In this document: piece after piece, positions 49,400-58,630 of the stretch
Position numbering within the stretch: the first letter of the stretch is position 1
Layout: each line of letters opens with the position of its first letter
NCBI RefSeq assembly: GCF_003628535.1
Contig: NZ_RBCI01000010.1
Location: forward strand, 62,001 to 126,000
Length of the DNA stretch: 64,000 nt
Direction: 5' to 3'
Source of the DNA: Flavisolibacter nicotianae
GTDB taxonomy: Bacteria; Bacteroidota; Bacteroidia; Chitinophagales; Chitinophagaceae
Notes under the pieces: generated by a model
What the model was told of the DNA's origin: nothing
Databases searched by the model: none
What the model saw: only the letters and a program-made list of their open reading frames with translations
Position numbers and translations under genes: made by a program

Positions 49400-49891
49400 A
49401 TGAATCGATTGCTAAGCCGTTTTCTTGTAGTCATGTTCTTGCAGTTGTTTGCAGCTTCCGTGCTCCTTGCACAATCGGGTAAGGTGCCGCCGTTTCAGAT
49501 GGTGCAGGCAAACGGTAAGATTTTCAGGGCGCAGGACCTGCCGGTCGGCAAGCCGATCCTGCTCGTTTATTTTTCACCCGAATGCGACCACTGCGAAAAA
49601 ATGCTGAAGGCATTTTTTAGCCAGGCAAATCATTTTCAAAAAGCGTCTGTTGCCCTGATCACGTATTTGCCGGTTGACAAGGTTTCGAAATTTACAAAGG
49701 ACTATAACCTGGCTAAGCACGCAAACATGTACACCGGCACGGAAGGAAGCACCTTTTTTGTGCGGAATTATTACCGGATAAAAGAGCTGCCCTTTGTTGC
49801 CCTGTATACAAAGAATGGAGACTTAGTTACATCCTATGAAAAGGACGTTGACCTTGCATCGCTTGCAGAAAAGCTGAAACGGTTACAGTAA
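49400..49891 (+). CDS. periplasmic thioredoxin-like (TlpA/AhpC-TSA family) protein
   Basis: This 163-residue protein has a signal peptide (to SVLLAQ, 25) and one thioredoxin-like domain. The redox motif is CDHC at 62-65, in a YFSPECDHC block, which is a TlpA/redoxin arrangement. The cis-Pro region appears as KELPFVALYTKNG. It would act in the periplasm, as a disulfide reductase or related thiol protein. It lies between SusD and the sugar porter of the fructan locus, 72 bases after SusD. Such a gene is not a known part of fructan loci, so its link to the pathway is unclear. Confidence 0.8.
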   Translation: MNRLLSRFLVVMFLQLFAASVLLAQSGKVPPFQMVQANGKIFRAQDLPVGKPILLVYFSPECDHCEKMLKAFFSQANHFQKASVALITYLPVDKVSKFTKDYNLAKHANMYTGTEGSTFFVRNYYRIKELPFVALYTKNGDLVTSYEKDVDLASLAEKLKRLQ

Positions 49892-49964
49892 GAATTCGAC
49901 TCATTTGCAAAAGGGATGCTGGCTTCGCGTCGGTAGTCGATCTTTCACTCATAAATTTAAAAAC

Positions 49965-51380
49965 ATGTTTATAGAAGCAAATAAAACCGGGACAACCGTT
50001 GTGCGGGGAAAAGCAGCAACGAGTGCTGCTGCCGGTTATGTATTGCGCATTTCCCTGACGGCTGCGCTGGCGGGTTTCATCTTTGGTTTTGATACGGTGG
50101 TGATTTCCGGCGCCAATCTTCCCATCAAGGAACTGTGGCACACTTCCCCCTGGTTTCATGGCTTTTTTATAATGTCCATGGCTTTATGGGGAACTGTGAT
50201 CGGTGCCATGTTTGGCGGCATCCCAACGGAGAAATGGGGGCGAAGAAAGGTGCTGATCTGGATCGGTATTTTGTTCTCGCTGTCGGCCATCGGAACCGCC
50301 TTCGCTCCGGAGCCGTACACTTTTTCTTTCTTCCGGTTTATTGGCGGCCTGGGCATCGGTGTGTCATCGGTGGCGGCGCCAACCTATATCTCCGAAATTT
50401 CAACACCAGCCAACAGGGGCAAACTCGTTGCCTTGTATCAATTCAATATTGTATTTGGAATCCTGGTCGCTTTTCTCTCCAACTATTTTCTGAAAGGTGT
50501 GGGCGGCGCCAATGACTGGCGCTGGATGCTGGGCGCACTGGCGGTTCCTTCCATCATCTATTCTGCCATGGTGGTTGGGGTACCCGAAAGCCCGAGGTGG
50601 CTGATCACCAAAAAGAACAACACGACGCTGGCCACGAGCATCCTGTCGAAGCTGGGTATTGTTGATGTCGAAGATGAAGTGGCGACGATCGTCAAAAGCT
50701 ACCAGCACGAAACCTCTTCGGGTCACCGCAGTCCCAATCTCCTCGATAGGAAATACCGCATGATCATGTGGCTGGCATTCCTGGTGGCTTTCTTCAACCA
50801 ATGGTCGGGAATTAACTTCCTGCTTTACTATGCACCTGAAATTTTAGAAAGGGCCGGGCTGGCAGCAAAAGAAAGTTTGTTCAACTCCATCGCCATCGGC
50901 GGAACCAATCTCGTGTTCACGTTTGTAGGCCTGCGGCTGATTGATAAACTAGGCAGAAAGACCTTGCTCACGATCGGTTCGTTGGGTTACATCATCAGTC
51001 TTTCCGCTGTTGCCTGGTGTTTTTCTGCGCATGCCAATGCAGGCGTGCTGATGGCGTTTCTCTTGCTGTTTATTGCTTCGCACGCCATCGGGCAGGGTGC
51101 TGTCATCTGGGTATTTATCTCCGAAATTTTTCCGAATAATGTTAGGGCCCTCGGGCAATCATTTGGCGCCTCCGTGCATTGGGTTTTTGCAGCGCTGATC
51201 ACCCTGATCATCCCTGTTTTTTTAGATGCGCAAAACGGCATTTTCAAAGACAATCCCTGGCCCATTTTTGCCTTCTTTGCTTTTATGATGGCCCTGCAAC
51301 TGGTGTGGGTGCTCACGAAAGTGCCCGAAACAAAAGGCGTATCGCTGGAAGAGTTGGAGAAACAGTTAGTAAAACCCTGA
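49965..51380 (+). CDS. sugar porter-family MFS transporter, probable fructose importer
   Basis: This 471-residue inner-membrane symporter has about 12 hydrophobic segments. Sugar porter signatures are AGFIFGFDTVVISGA (helix 1), GRRKVLIWIG between helices 2 and 3, VPESPRWLITKK after helix 6, QWSGINFLLYYAPEI (helix 7) and VPETKGVSLEELE at the end. An upstream ATG at 49905 would add 20 residues with no family match; ATG at 49965 is preferred. In the Bacteroides fructan locus an MFS transporter (BT1758) moves fructose across the inner membrane, and this gene would do the same. Xylose or glucose transport is possible on sequence alone. Confidence 0.87.
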   Translation: MFIEANKTGTTVVRGKAATSAAAGYVLRISLTAALAGFIFGFDTVVISGANLPIKELWHTSPWFHGFFIMSMALWGTVIGAMFGGIPTEKWGRRKVLIWIGILFSLSAIGTAFAPEPYTFSFFRFIGGLGIGVSSVAAPTYISEISTPANRGKLVALYQFNIVFGILVAFLSNYFLKGVGGANDWRWMLGALAVPSIIYSAMVVGVPESPRWLITKKNNTTLATSILSKLGIVDVEDEVATIVKSYQHETSSGHRSPNLLDRKYRMIMWLAFLVAFFNQWSGINFLLYYAPEILERAGLAAKESLFNSIAIGGTNLVFTFVGLRLIDKLGRKTLLTIGSLGYIISLSAVAWCFSAHANAGVLMAFLLLFIASHAIGQGAVIWVFISEIFPNNVRALGQSFGASVHWVFAALITLIIPVFLDAQNGIFKDNPWPIFAFFAFMMALQLVWVLTKVPETKGVSLEELEKQLVKP

Positions 51381-51430
51381 ACTGGAAACGGCCGTTCAAT
51401 TCGTTTTCGGTAAAGATGAATTTTGTAACA

Positions 51431-52972
51431 ATGCTTAATCAAAAAACCATGTTCGTTTACCTGAAATACATTCCTGTCATCGCACTTCTTGCTTCTTGCA
51501 CAGCCACAAAAAAAATGGCATCGCAGGACAGTTCGTTCGCTACCGAACAACATCGCCCCCAAATCCATTTTTCGCCAAAAACCGGTTGGATGAATGATCC
51601 CAACGGAATGGTGTATTACAACGGTACATACCATTTGTTTTACCAGTACTACCCTGACAGCACCGTGTGGGGACCCATGCACTGGGGACATGCGACCAGT
51701 AAAGACATGATGCACTGGCAGCACCAGCCCATTGCGCTGTATCCGGACAGCCTTGGTTATATTTTTTCCGGCAGTGCCGTAGCGGACGTGAACAATACCT
51801 CGGGCTTTGGTAAAAGCGGGCACGTGCCGCTGGTGGCCATCTTTACCAGCCATGATCCCAAGCGGGAAAAAGAACACCGAAACGATGTGGAAAATCAAAG
51901 CATCGCTTATAGCCTGGATGAAGGAAAAACCTGGACGAAATACAGCGGCAACCCCGTGCTGAAAAACCCGGGCATCCGGGATTTTCGTGACCCGAAAGTT
52001 TCCTGGTTTGAAGAAGGTAAAAAATGGATCATGACGCTGGCGACACAGGACCGCATCACGTTTTTTTCATCGCCCAACCTGAAAGACTGGACAAAGGAAA
52101 GTGAGTTCGGTAAAGATCTCGGTGCGCATGGCGGCGTGTGGGAATGCCCGGATTTGTTCCCGTTGAATTACGAAGGAAAAAAGCAGTGGGTGCTGGTGGT
52201 AAACCTCAATCCCGGCGGGCCAAACGGCGGTTCCGCAACACAGTATTTTGTTGGAAATTTCGATGGACACCAGTTCACCCCTTACCAGACGGAAACGAAA
52301 TGGATCGACTACGGACCGGATGAATATGCAGGAATAACCTGGTCGAACACGGGGGATCGCAAGATCTTTTTGGGCTGGATGAGCAACTGGCAATATGCAA
52401 ACCTTGTCCCGACAAAAAAATGGCGCAGTGCCATGACTGTGCCAAGAGAGCTCCGGTTGGAGAAGGTGGGAGAGAATTTCCTTGTTGCATCAAAGCCGGC
52501 AGAAGAAGTGACCCGACTTGCTGCGCAAACAATGAATTTGGAAAGCGGGACAACGGGCAAACTGAATGGTCCCGCGACAGTGCATATAGCCACCAGCAAG
52601 GCCGCAGACTTTGCCATTACACTTTCGAACGACAAAGGGCAGAAAGTTGTGCTTGGCTACGACAAAGCGTCCAACAGTTATTTTATCGACCGTACGCAGT
52701 CCGGCAAAGTGTCTTTTGAAAAGGGCTTTGCAGCGAGGCATACAGCACCGCGTTTTTCAACCAGTGAAAGCATTGATCTTACGTTAATCATTGACAATGC
52801 ATCGGCAGAGCTCTTTGCAGACAATGGCTTAACCGTGATGACGGAAATCTTTTTTCCCGACAGTGATTATTCGGATTTTACCGTTCAGGCACCCGATCGC
52901 TCAACCATCCGTTCGGTTCAGATGAGCCGCCTTAAATCCATTTACGAAGGCAATTCGCTTGCACAGCAGTAG
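51431..52972 (+). CDS. GH32 fructanase lipoprotein (levanase/inulinase-type)
   Basis: This 513-residue enzyme hydrolyses beta-fructans. A signal sequence ends in a lipobox (LLASC, Cys23), so it is membrane-anchored. The five-bladed propeller has WMNDPNG (53-59, nucleophile Asp56), RDP (186-188, transition-state stabiliser Asp187) and WECPDLF (Glu238, acid-base). A C-terminal beta-sandwich follows from about residue 350. In-frame ATGs at 51416 and 51449 are other possible starts. It is the last gene of the fructan locus and is followed by an intrinsic terminator. Whether inulin, levan or sucrose is preferred cannot be read from sequence. Confidence 0.92.
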   Translation: MLNQKTMFVYLKYIPVIALLASCTATKKMASQDSSFATEQHRPQIHFSPKTGWMNDPNGMVYYNGTYHLFYQYYPDSTVWGPMHWGHATSKDMMHWQHQPIALYPDSLGYIFSGSAVADVNNTSGFGKSGHVPLVAIFTSHDPKREKEHRNDVENQSIAYSLDEGKTWTKYSGNPVLKNPGIRDFRDPKVSWFEEGKKWIMTLATQDRITFFSSPNLKDWTKESEFGKDLGAHGGVWECPDLFPLNYEGKKQWVLVVNLNPGGPNGGSATQYFVGNFDGHQFTPYQTETKWIDYGPDEYAGITWSNTGDRKIFLGWMSNWQYANLVPTKKWRSAMTVPRELRLEKVGENFLVASKPAEEVTRLAAQTMNLESGTTGKLNGPATVHIATSKAADFAITLSNDKGQKVVLGYDKASNSYFIDRTQSGKVSFEKGFAARHTAPRFSTSESIDLTLIIDNASAELFADNGLTVMTEIFFPDSDYSDFTVQAPDRSTIRSVQMSRLKSIYEGNSLAQQ

Positions 52973-53015
52973 CGCCATCGCTTTCAGTTTTTCTCATGTT
53001 AGCTAATCAATCGAC

Positions 53016-53046
53016 AGCCTGTTGTTTCTACAACAGGCTTTTTTTT
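53016..53046 (+). terminator. intrinsic terminator of the fructan locus
   Basis: AGCCTGTTGT (53016-53025) pairs perfectly with ACAACAGGCT (53030-53039) around a TTCT loop, followed by seven T. It lies 44 bases after the GH32 stop. Confidence 0.85.
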
Positions 53047-53067
53047 GGAATGGGTTGGGTTACGGTA

Positions 53068-53097
53068 ACCGTCTTGCAGCATGTTCTGCAAGGCGGT
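53068..53097. repeat. 12-bp-arm hairpin upstream of the PQQ dehydrogenase gene
   Basis: ACCGTCTTGCAG (53068-53079) pairs with CTGCAAGGCGGT (53086-53097) with one G-T wobble and a 6-base loop. There is no T-run. Its position after a strong terminator and 138 bases before the next gene allows a 5' leader structure or small-RNA part. Confidence 0.4.
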
Positions 53098-53234
53098 GCG
53101 AAGTCGCCAGTTCCTGGTGGAACCGGTAGAAATTGTTTTGTGAAAAAGCAGGGCACGTTTAACTTCTCCGTATTTTCAAAATTCAAATCAATCGTCCCTG
53201 CGGATGATCTGCAGGAAAATCAGTTTGCCTGTAC

Positions 53235-55538
53235 ATGAAAAGAAAAACATTCTGGGTCCTACTGCCCATTTTTGCCCTTGGTATTTTCTGGATGCGAATC
53301 ACCCGGCTTCCACAGCCCGATCCTGCAAAAGGAGAGTGGACAACCTACGCCGGTTCAAAAGAAGGCATCCGCTATTCCGTTGCCGACCAGGTAACAACCG
53401 AAAACGTGGCGGGTCTTCAGGCTGCCTGGACCTACAGCACGCACGACCGCGACAGTGCCGGCAACCGTTCGCAAAACCAGTGCACACCGCTGATGATTGA
53501 CGGCATTTTGTACGGCACCTCACCGCAGCTAAAACTATTTGCACTTAACGCGGCCAGCGGTGAACAGAAATGGCTTTTCGATCCGGCCTCGCTGGATACG
53601 GCCAGCAAGAAGGATCCCTTTGCTTTTTTTAAGGTGAACCGGGGAATTGCCTACTGGCAAAATGAAGAGGGAACTGAACGCCGACTTTTTTACAGCGTGG
53701 GACAAAAAACCTATTGCATCAATGCCGCGGATGGAAAGCTGATCGAAGGCTTTGGCAAAGGCGGCTTTATTGACCTTACTGAAAATCTCGATCGCGACCC
53801 TTCGACCTTCAATCCTTTTGTAGCCGGCACCACGCCGGGCATCATTTATAAAGACCTGCTCATCGTTGGTATGCGGGTGGCCGAATCGGCAGACGCGGCG
53901 CCGGGGCACATCCGGGCTTACGATGTCCGCACCGGGGAACGCAAATGGATCTTTCATACCATTCCGCATCCCGGCGAACTGAATTACAACACCTGGCCGG
54001 ATAAGGAAGCCTATAAAAAGATCGGCGGCGCCAATAACTGGGCGGGTCTTTCGCTCGACGAAAAACGGGGCTTGCTCTATGTACCTACCGGAAGTATCGG
54101 AGGCGATTTTTACGGAGGCGTACGAAAGGGCCAGAACCTTTACAGCAATTCGCTGCTTGTACTGGATGCCGCTACCGGCCAGTATCGCTGGCATTTTCAA
54201 ACGGTGCACCACGACCTGTGGGATCGCGATCTCCCGGCCAATCCCAACCTGGTAACACTGACCAGGGACGGGAAGACGGTGGATGCCGTGGCGCAGATCA
54301 CCAAGCATGGTTATGTCTTCCTGTTCGACCGGGTCAGCGGCAAGCCGCTTTTCCCGGTTCGCGAGGTACCCGTTCCGCAAAAAGCCCTGCCCGGCGAATC
54401 GGTCTGGCCCACTCAACCCATTCCTTCTCTCCCCGAGCCATTTGCCCGCCAGCAGTTTGGTGCAAAAGACGTGTGGGGCATTGATGCCGCAGCAAAAAAA
54501 GAACTGCAGGAGAAGTTTCGCAAGGTCAGGTTTGCCACACCGTTCACGCCACCTTCGAAAGAGGGCTCCTGGATTTTTCCCGGGTACGACGGTGGTGGCG
54601 AATGGGGGGGTGCGGCCGTTGACCCGGAGAGTGGAATCCTGTATGTCAACAGCAGCGAAGTGCCCTGGTCGCTCACCATGATCGATGTGCCGGGTGCCGG
54701 AGCAAACGACCGTTCTCCCGGCGCAGCCGGAAAACGGGTGTACAACAAATATTGTCTATCCTGCCACGGTCCGCAATTAAAGGGCAATGGCACCAACTTT
54801 CCTTCGCTGGTCAACATTGGCCGCAAGTACAACGAAAGCCGTATCCGCCAGTTGCTGGATAATGGCCGCAACATGATGCCTTCTTTCCGCCAGATTTCTG
54901 CCGGCGACAAAGATGCGCTGATCGCATTTTTGCTTCACAAAGCCGTTGCCAGAACCGCCCCTGTTTCCGCCAGGAGTGCAGCCGTGCAAAAAGAACCGGC
55001 AACTGCACAGGGAAGAGCGAACCTTCCGAAAGAACCCACCGGTACCAAGACAGCGAAAAAAAGCATTCTCGACCAGGTGCCGTATATCATGACAGGCTAC
55101 AACAAATTCGTGGACAAGAACGGTTATCCCGGCATTACCCCGCCCTGGGGTACGCTCAATGCCGTTGACCTGAACAGCGGCAAACTGCTCTGGAAGGTGA
55201 CCCTTGGCGAGTTTGACGAGCTGACCCGGAAAGGAATTCCACCGACCGGAACGCAGGTTTACGGCGGCCCGGTGGTGACGAAAGGCGGGTTGATCTTCGT
55301 GGCCTCGACGCAGGATGAAAAGATCAGGGCATTCGACAAAAAAAGCGGCAAGGTGTTGTGGGAAGCCAAACTGCCGGCTGCCGGCTATGCTACACCGGCA
55401 GTTTATCTGGCCGGCGGCAAAGAGTTCCTGGTGATCGCCTGTGGTGGGGGGAAACTGGGCAGCCGGTCGGGCGATCAGTACGTTGCCTTTTCCCTGCCGG
55501 GAGGCGCAACGACCCAAACGCCGCCGTCGAACCGATAG
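53235..55538 (+). CDS. PQQ-dependent dehydrogenase with inserted cytochrome c domain
   Basis: This 767-residue quinoprotein oxidises a sugar or alcohol in the periplasm and passes electrons to a c-type heme. An N-terminal hydrophobic segment (6-20) anchors or exports it. An eight-bladed propeller has repeats such as LLVLDAATGQYRWHFQTVHH and AVDLNSGKLLWKVTLGEF. The heme motif CLSCH (507-511), with a possible axial Met in NMMPSF, lies within the propeller sequence, not at its end. An Ala/Lys-rich linker (about 572-612) then returns to the final blades. This layout is found in glucose dehydrogenase-like proteins of Bacteroidota. Substrate is unknown; no PQQ synthesis gene is present here. Confidence 0.85.
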   Translation: MKRKTFWVLLPIFALGIFWMRITRLPQPDPAKGEWTTYAGSKEGIRYSVADQVTTENVAGLQAAWTYSTHDRDSAGNRSQNQCTPLMIDGILYGTSPQLKLFALNAASGEQKWLFDPASLDTASKKDPFAFFKVNRGIAYWQNEEGTERRLFYSVGQKTYCINAADGKLIEGFGKGGFIDLTENLDRDPSTFNPFVAGTTPGIIYKDLLIVGMRVAESADAAPGHIRAYDVRTGERKWIFHTIPHPGELNYNTWPDKEAYKKIGGANNWAGLSLDEKRGLLYVPTGSIGGDFYGGVRKGQNLYSNSLLVLDAATGQYRWHFQTVHHDLWDRDLPANPNLVTLTRDGKTVDAVAQITKHGYVFLFDRVSGKPLFPVREVPVPQKALPGESVWPTQPIPSLPEPFARQQFGAKDVWGIDAAAKKELQEKFRKVRFATPFTPPSKEGSWIFPGYDGGGEWGGAAVDPESGILYVNSSEVPWSLTMIDVPGAGANDRSPGAAGKRVYNKYCLSCHGPQLKGNGTNFPSLVNIGRKYNESRIRQLLDNGRNMMPSFRQISAGDKDALIAFLLHKAVARTAPVSARSAAVQKEPATAQGRANLPKEPTGTKTAKKSILDQVPYIMTGYNKFVDKNGYPGITPPWGTLNAVDLNSGKLLWKVTLGEFDELTRKGIPPTGTQVYGGPVVTKGGLIFVASTQDEKIRAFDKKSGKVLWEAKLPAAGYATPAVYLAGGKEFLVIACGGGKLGSRSGDQYVAFSLPGGATTQTPPSNR

Positions 55539-55722
55539 AGATAGCAGGAAAAAATACGCACACAATCCTGTAAGCTAAAAAGCAGCATCGTTACGCCTCT
55601 CTTGCCGGGCTTTTTAAAAACGTTTAAGCCTATTCGATGCCCGTACCGAGTGGCCTTTTGTAAACCGGGTCAAACCCAATAGGAAGTTATAAACACCTCT
55701 GCCGCCATCCGCGGTTAGCGCT

Positions 55723-55730
55723 TACATTTG
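55723..55730 (+). promoter_or_regulatory. candidate -7 element TACATTTG before the helicase gene
   Basis: TACATTTG is an exact TAnnTTTG match 38 bases before the start codon. No TTG is seen at the expected upstream spacing. Confidence 0.45.
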
Positions 55731-55768
55731 CTGCCCTTTCAGAAAAATTTGCGTTTCGCAACTATCCT

Positions 55769-58630
55769 ATGAATCGTGATCTGACAGTAAAGAAAGAAGC
55801 CAGGGTTGTTTTGTTGTTTGTACCGGAAGAACTGTTGCAGCGCTTTGCTGTTCTCAGCCTGCTGCACATCAAAAAAAATGACGGCAAGATTGATTATACC
55901 GTTTCAGGCCTCAACAGGCGGGAGGTGCAGCAACATTTTGCGGCAATCCCGGAAGCTGGCCAGTCGCAGCTTTTACAATTTCAACCCGAAAGCCTGGCGG
56001 CGTTGCAAAAAGACGTGGAGGTGCGTTACAAAAAGCAAAAAGCCGGTATTCCCCTGTCCGTATTCCTGCCCCAGGCAATGCTTCGTCACCTGCACCAGCA
56101 GTTTAAGGAGCTGCTGCCTTTTTTAGCCGGTGTAAAATGCTACCATAAGACCCGCAAGCCGGGTGGAAAATTTTTCCAGACCCAGCCCTGTACATTTCAG
56201 GCGCAAAAGCCCAGGCTGCAATTCGAAGTGGTTAAAACCGGTAACCGTTTTCTTGTGAAGAATGTCATTGTTCTGCAGGAAGCCGTTTCCGAGCTTGGTG
56301 CATTTAACCGGACCGCTTTTTTCCTGGAGAAAGAAAACGAATACCTGCTTCTCTCGTACACGGATTACCAAACGCTGGAATGGCTGGACCGCAACCTGGG
56401 CGAAGGCCTGGAACAGGAGGCTTTCGTGGCAAAAATTCTTTCGCGGATTGAAGCGGATTACACGGTGAACCGGAACGGTTTGCTGGAAGAGAAAAAAGTG
56501 GACGGCCTTCCGGCCAGCCGGGTGGTTTTTTCAGAACTCAATAACGCCTTCCTCCTCCTGACACCGCAGTGGTTGTATGACGGGATTTTGATCGACGGGC
56601 CGTGGAGAGAAACGCAGGAAATAACGCTGAAGGGGGAACGCGTCGTGGTGGAGCGCCACCGCGGAACCGAGAACCAATTGTTTGCGCAGCTATCGTCGTT
56701 ACATCCCAATTTCGCCAACCAGCATAACGGGTATTTTTATCTCCCGTTTGCAGAAGCACAAAAAAAGCAGTGGTTCATCAAAACCTATTACCAGTTGCTG
56801 GATAGCAATGTGGAGGTGGCAGGCATGGACCTGCTGCGGCACTTCCGCTATTCGCCCCACAAAGCAGAAACCACCCTCACGGTCGAGAAGGAGCAGGGTA
56901 GCCGTGTTCATCTTCGCCTGTCGGTATATTTTGGAAAAGAAGCTGTTCCCTTGTCTGTGCTGCAAAAAGCCATGCATGCCGGGCAGCGGGCCGTTGTTTT
57001 AAAGGATGGCAGTCTTGGCGTGTTAAGCGATGAATGGCTTGAAAACTACGGGACCCTTCTCAAACACGGAACGGTACGTGAGGGCGGGCTGCAGGTTTCG
57101 AAGTTCATCGCATTGCGGGAGCCGGAATCATCCGGCGCAGAAGTCGGATGGGCGCCGCCTGCCGATGCATCGTGGTGGGAACAATGGCGGCAATGGCAAA
57201 ACAGCGAAGCCCCATTGTTTACACTTCCATCGACCGTGAATGCAACGTTGCGTCCCTACCAGCAGAAAGGCTTTGAGTGGCTTGTCTTGCTGGCGAAGCT
57301 TGGCGCCGGCGCCTGCCTGGCCGATGACATGGGGCTTGGGAAAACCTTGCAAACCATCTGCTTTCTTGCCTGGTATAGCGAACAACACCCGGACCTGCAG
57401 CACCTGATCGTTTGTCCCACCTCGCTGGTTTACAACTGGCAGAATGAATTGAAGAAATTTGCGCCGGGACTTCGTGTGGACGTTTGCCATGGGGCCAACC
57501 GGCAGGTAAACGGTGAAGCCCAGGTCGTCATAACCAGTTACGGTACGCTGCGGAGCAACAGTGAGTTGGTGCTTGCGCAGGCATTTGGCATTGTCGTCAT
57601 TGACGAAAGCCACAACATCAAAAATCCTTCGGCGCAGATCACCCGCATTGTACAGCAGCTCGAAGGAAAGGTGCGAATTGCGCTGAGCGGCACACCGGTG
57701 ATCAACAATACATTCGACCTTTATTCGCAGCTCAGTTTTGCCATCCCAGGCCTGCTCGGTTCACGGGAATTTTTTAAGCGGGAGTATGCCGACGCTATCG
57801 ACCGCTATGGCGATGAAGCGAAGATCAAGGTGCTTCAGCGGCTCACGGCTCCCTTTATTCTCCGGCGTACCAAAGAGCAGGTGGCCACCGACCTGCCACC
57901 AAAGACAGAAACGGTAATGTGGTGCACCATGGGACCTGCACAGGAAGAGCTTTACCACGAGATCAAAGACCAGATCCGCAGCCATTTGTTCCGGGATATC
58001 CAAAGCCAGGGGCTTGGCAAGACAAAGTTGGCCGTCTTACAGGGAATGCTAAAGCTGCGGCAAATCTGCAACGACCCGCGGCTGCTTTCGCAGGAAGAAC
58101 ATGGCGGCCGGTTAGAGTCCGCGAAAACAGAGAACTTGCTCAGTGAGATACAACGCCTGCTTGGAAATCACAAAGTCCTGGTATTCTCACAGTTCAGCAG
58201 CATGCTGCAACTGCTGGCCGGTGAATGCGACAAAAAAGGCATGGCGTATTTCCTGCTCGACGGCCGCACACCGGCAGAAAAAAGAGCGCAAATGGTGCAG
58301 GATTTCCAGGAAAACAAAGAAGCGCCACAGCTATTTCTCATTAGCCTGAAGGCCGGCAACGCGGGGTTAACGCTGACCGCTGCCGACTATGTCTTCCTGT
58401 TTGATCCCTGGTGGAATACGGCTGTTGAGCAACAGGCGATCGACCGGACACACCGCATCGGTCAAACACGAAATGTATTCTCCTACAAACTGGTTTGCAG
58501 AAACACGATCGAAGAAAAAATTCTTGAATTGCAGCAACGCAAAAAGCAACTGGCGGAAGAGTTGATCACCGCGGAAGAAGATTTTGTCAAAAACCTCGAT
58601 GAAGAGGAGATAGCCTACCTGTTTGCGTAG
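55769..58630 (+). CDS. SNF2-family DEAD/DEAH helicase
   Basis: This 953-residue protein is a SWI2/SNF2-type ATPase. The N-terminal ~480 residues have no clear domain. The motor begins at LRPYQQKGFEWL: motif I DDMGLGKT (about 516-523), motif II DESH (about 612-615), and the C-terminal lobe with LDGRTPAEKRAQM, SLKAGNAGLTLTAADYVFLFDPWWN and DRTHRIGQT (motif VI). Bacterial members remodel or clear proteins from DNA, and some help RNA polymerase recycling (RapA-like), but this one is not RapA in layout. No SWIM zinc-finger was found. It is a single gene with its own promoter and terminator and is not linked to a restriction or phage-defence system here. Confidence 0.9.
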   Translation: MNRDLTVKKEARVVLLFVPEELLQRFAVLSLLHIKKNDGKIDYTVSGLNRREVQQHFAAIPEAGQSQLLQFQPESLAALQKDVEVRYKKQKAGIPLSVFLPQAMLRHLHQQFKELLPFLAGVKCYHKTRKPGGKFFQTQPCTFQAQKPRLQFEVVKTGNRFLVKNVIVLQEAVSELGAFNRTAFFLEKENEYLLLSYTDYQTLEWLDRNLGEGLEQEAFVAKILSRIEADYTVNRNGLLEEKKVDGLPASRVVFSELNNAFLLLTPQWLYDGILIDGPWRETQEITLKGERVVVERHRGTENQLFAQLSSLHPNFANQHNGYFYLPFAEAQKKQWFIKTYYQLLDSNVEVAGMDLLRHFRYSPHKAETTLTVEKEQGSRVHLRLSVYFGKEAVPLSVLQKAMHAGQRAVVLKDGSLGVLSDEWLENYGTLLKHGTVREGGLQVSKFIALREPESSGAEVGWAPPADASWWEQWRQWQNSEAPLFTLPSTVNATLRPYQQKGFEWLVLLAKLGAGACLADDMGLGKTLQTICFLAWYSEQHPDLQHLIVCPTSLVYNWQNELKKFAPGLRVDVCHGANRQVNGEAQVVITSYGTLRSNSELVLAQAFGIVVIDESHNIKNPSAQITRIVQQLEGKVRIALSGTPVINNTFDLYSQLSFAIPGLLGSREFFKREYADAIDRYGDEAKIKVLQRLTAPFILRRTKEQVATDLPPKTETVMWCTMGPAQEELYHEIKDQIRSHLFRDIQSQGLGKTKLAVLQGMLKLRQICNDPRLLSQEEHGGRLESAKTENLLSEIQRLLGNHKVLVFSQFSSMLQLLAGECDKKGMAYFLLDGRTPAEKRAQMVQDFQENKEAPQLFLISLKAGNAGLTLTAADYVFLFDPWWNTAVEQQAIDRTHRIGQTRNVFSYKLVCRNTIEEKILELQQRKKQLAEELITAEEDFVKNLDEEEIAYLFA

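Noticed and set aside
55769-58630. SNF2 helicase as a possible phage-defence component (DISARM or BREX-like)
   Set aside because: No methyltransferase, nuclease or other defence gene is next to it; it has its own promoter and terminator.
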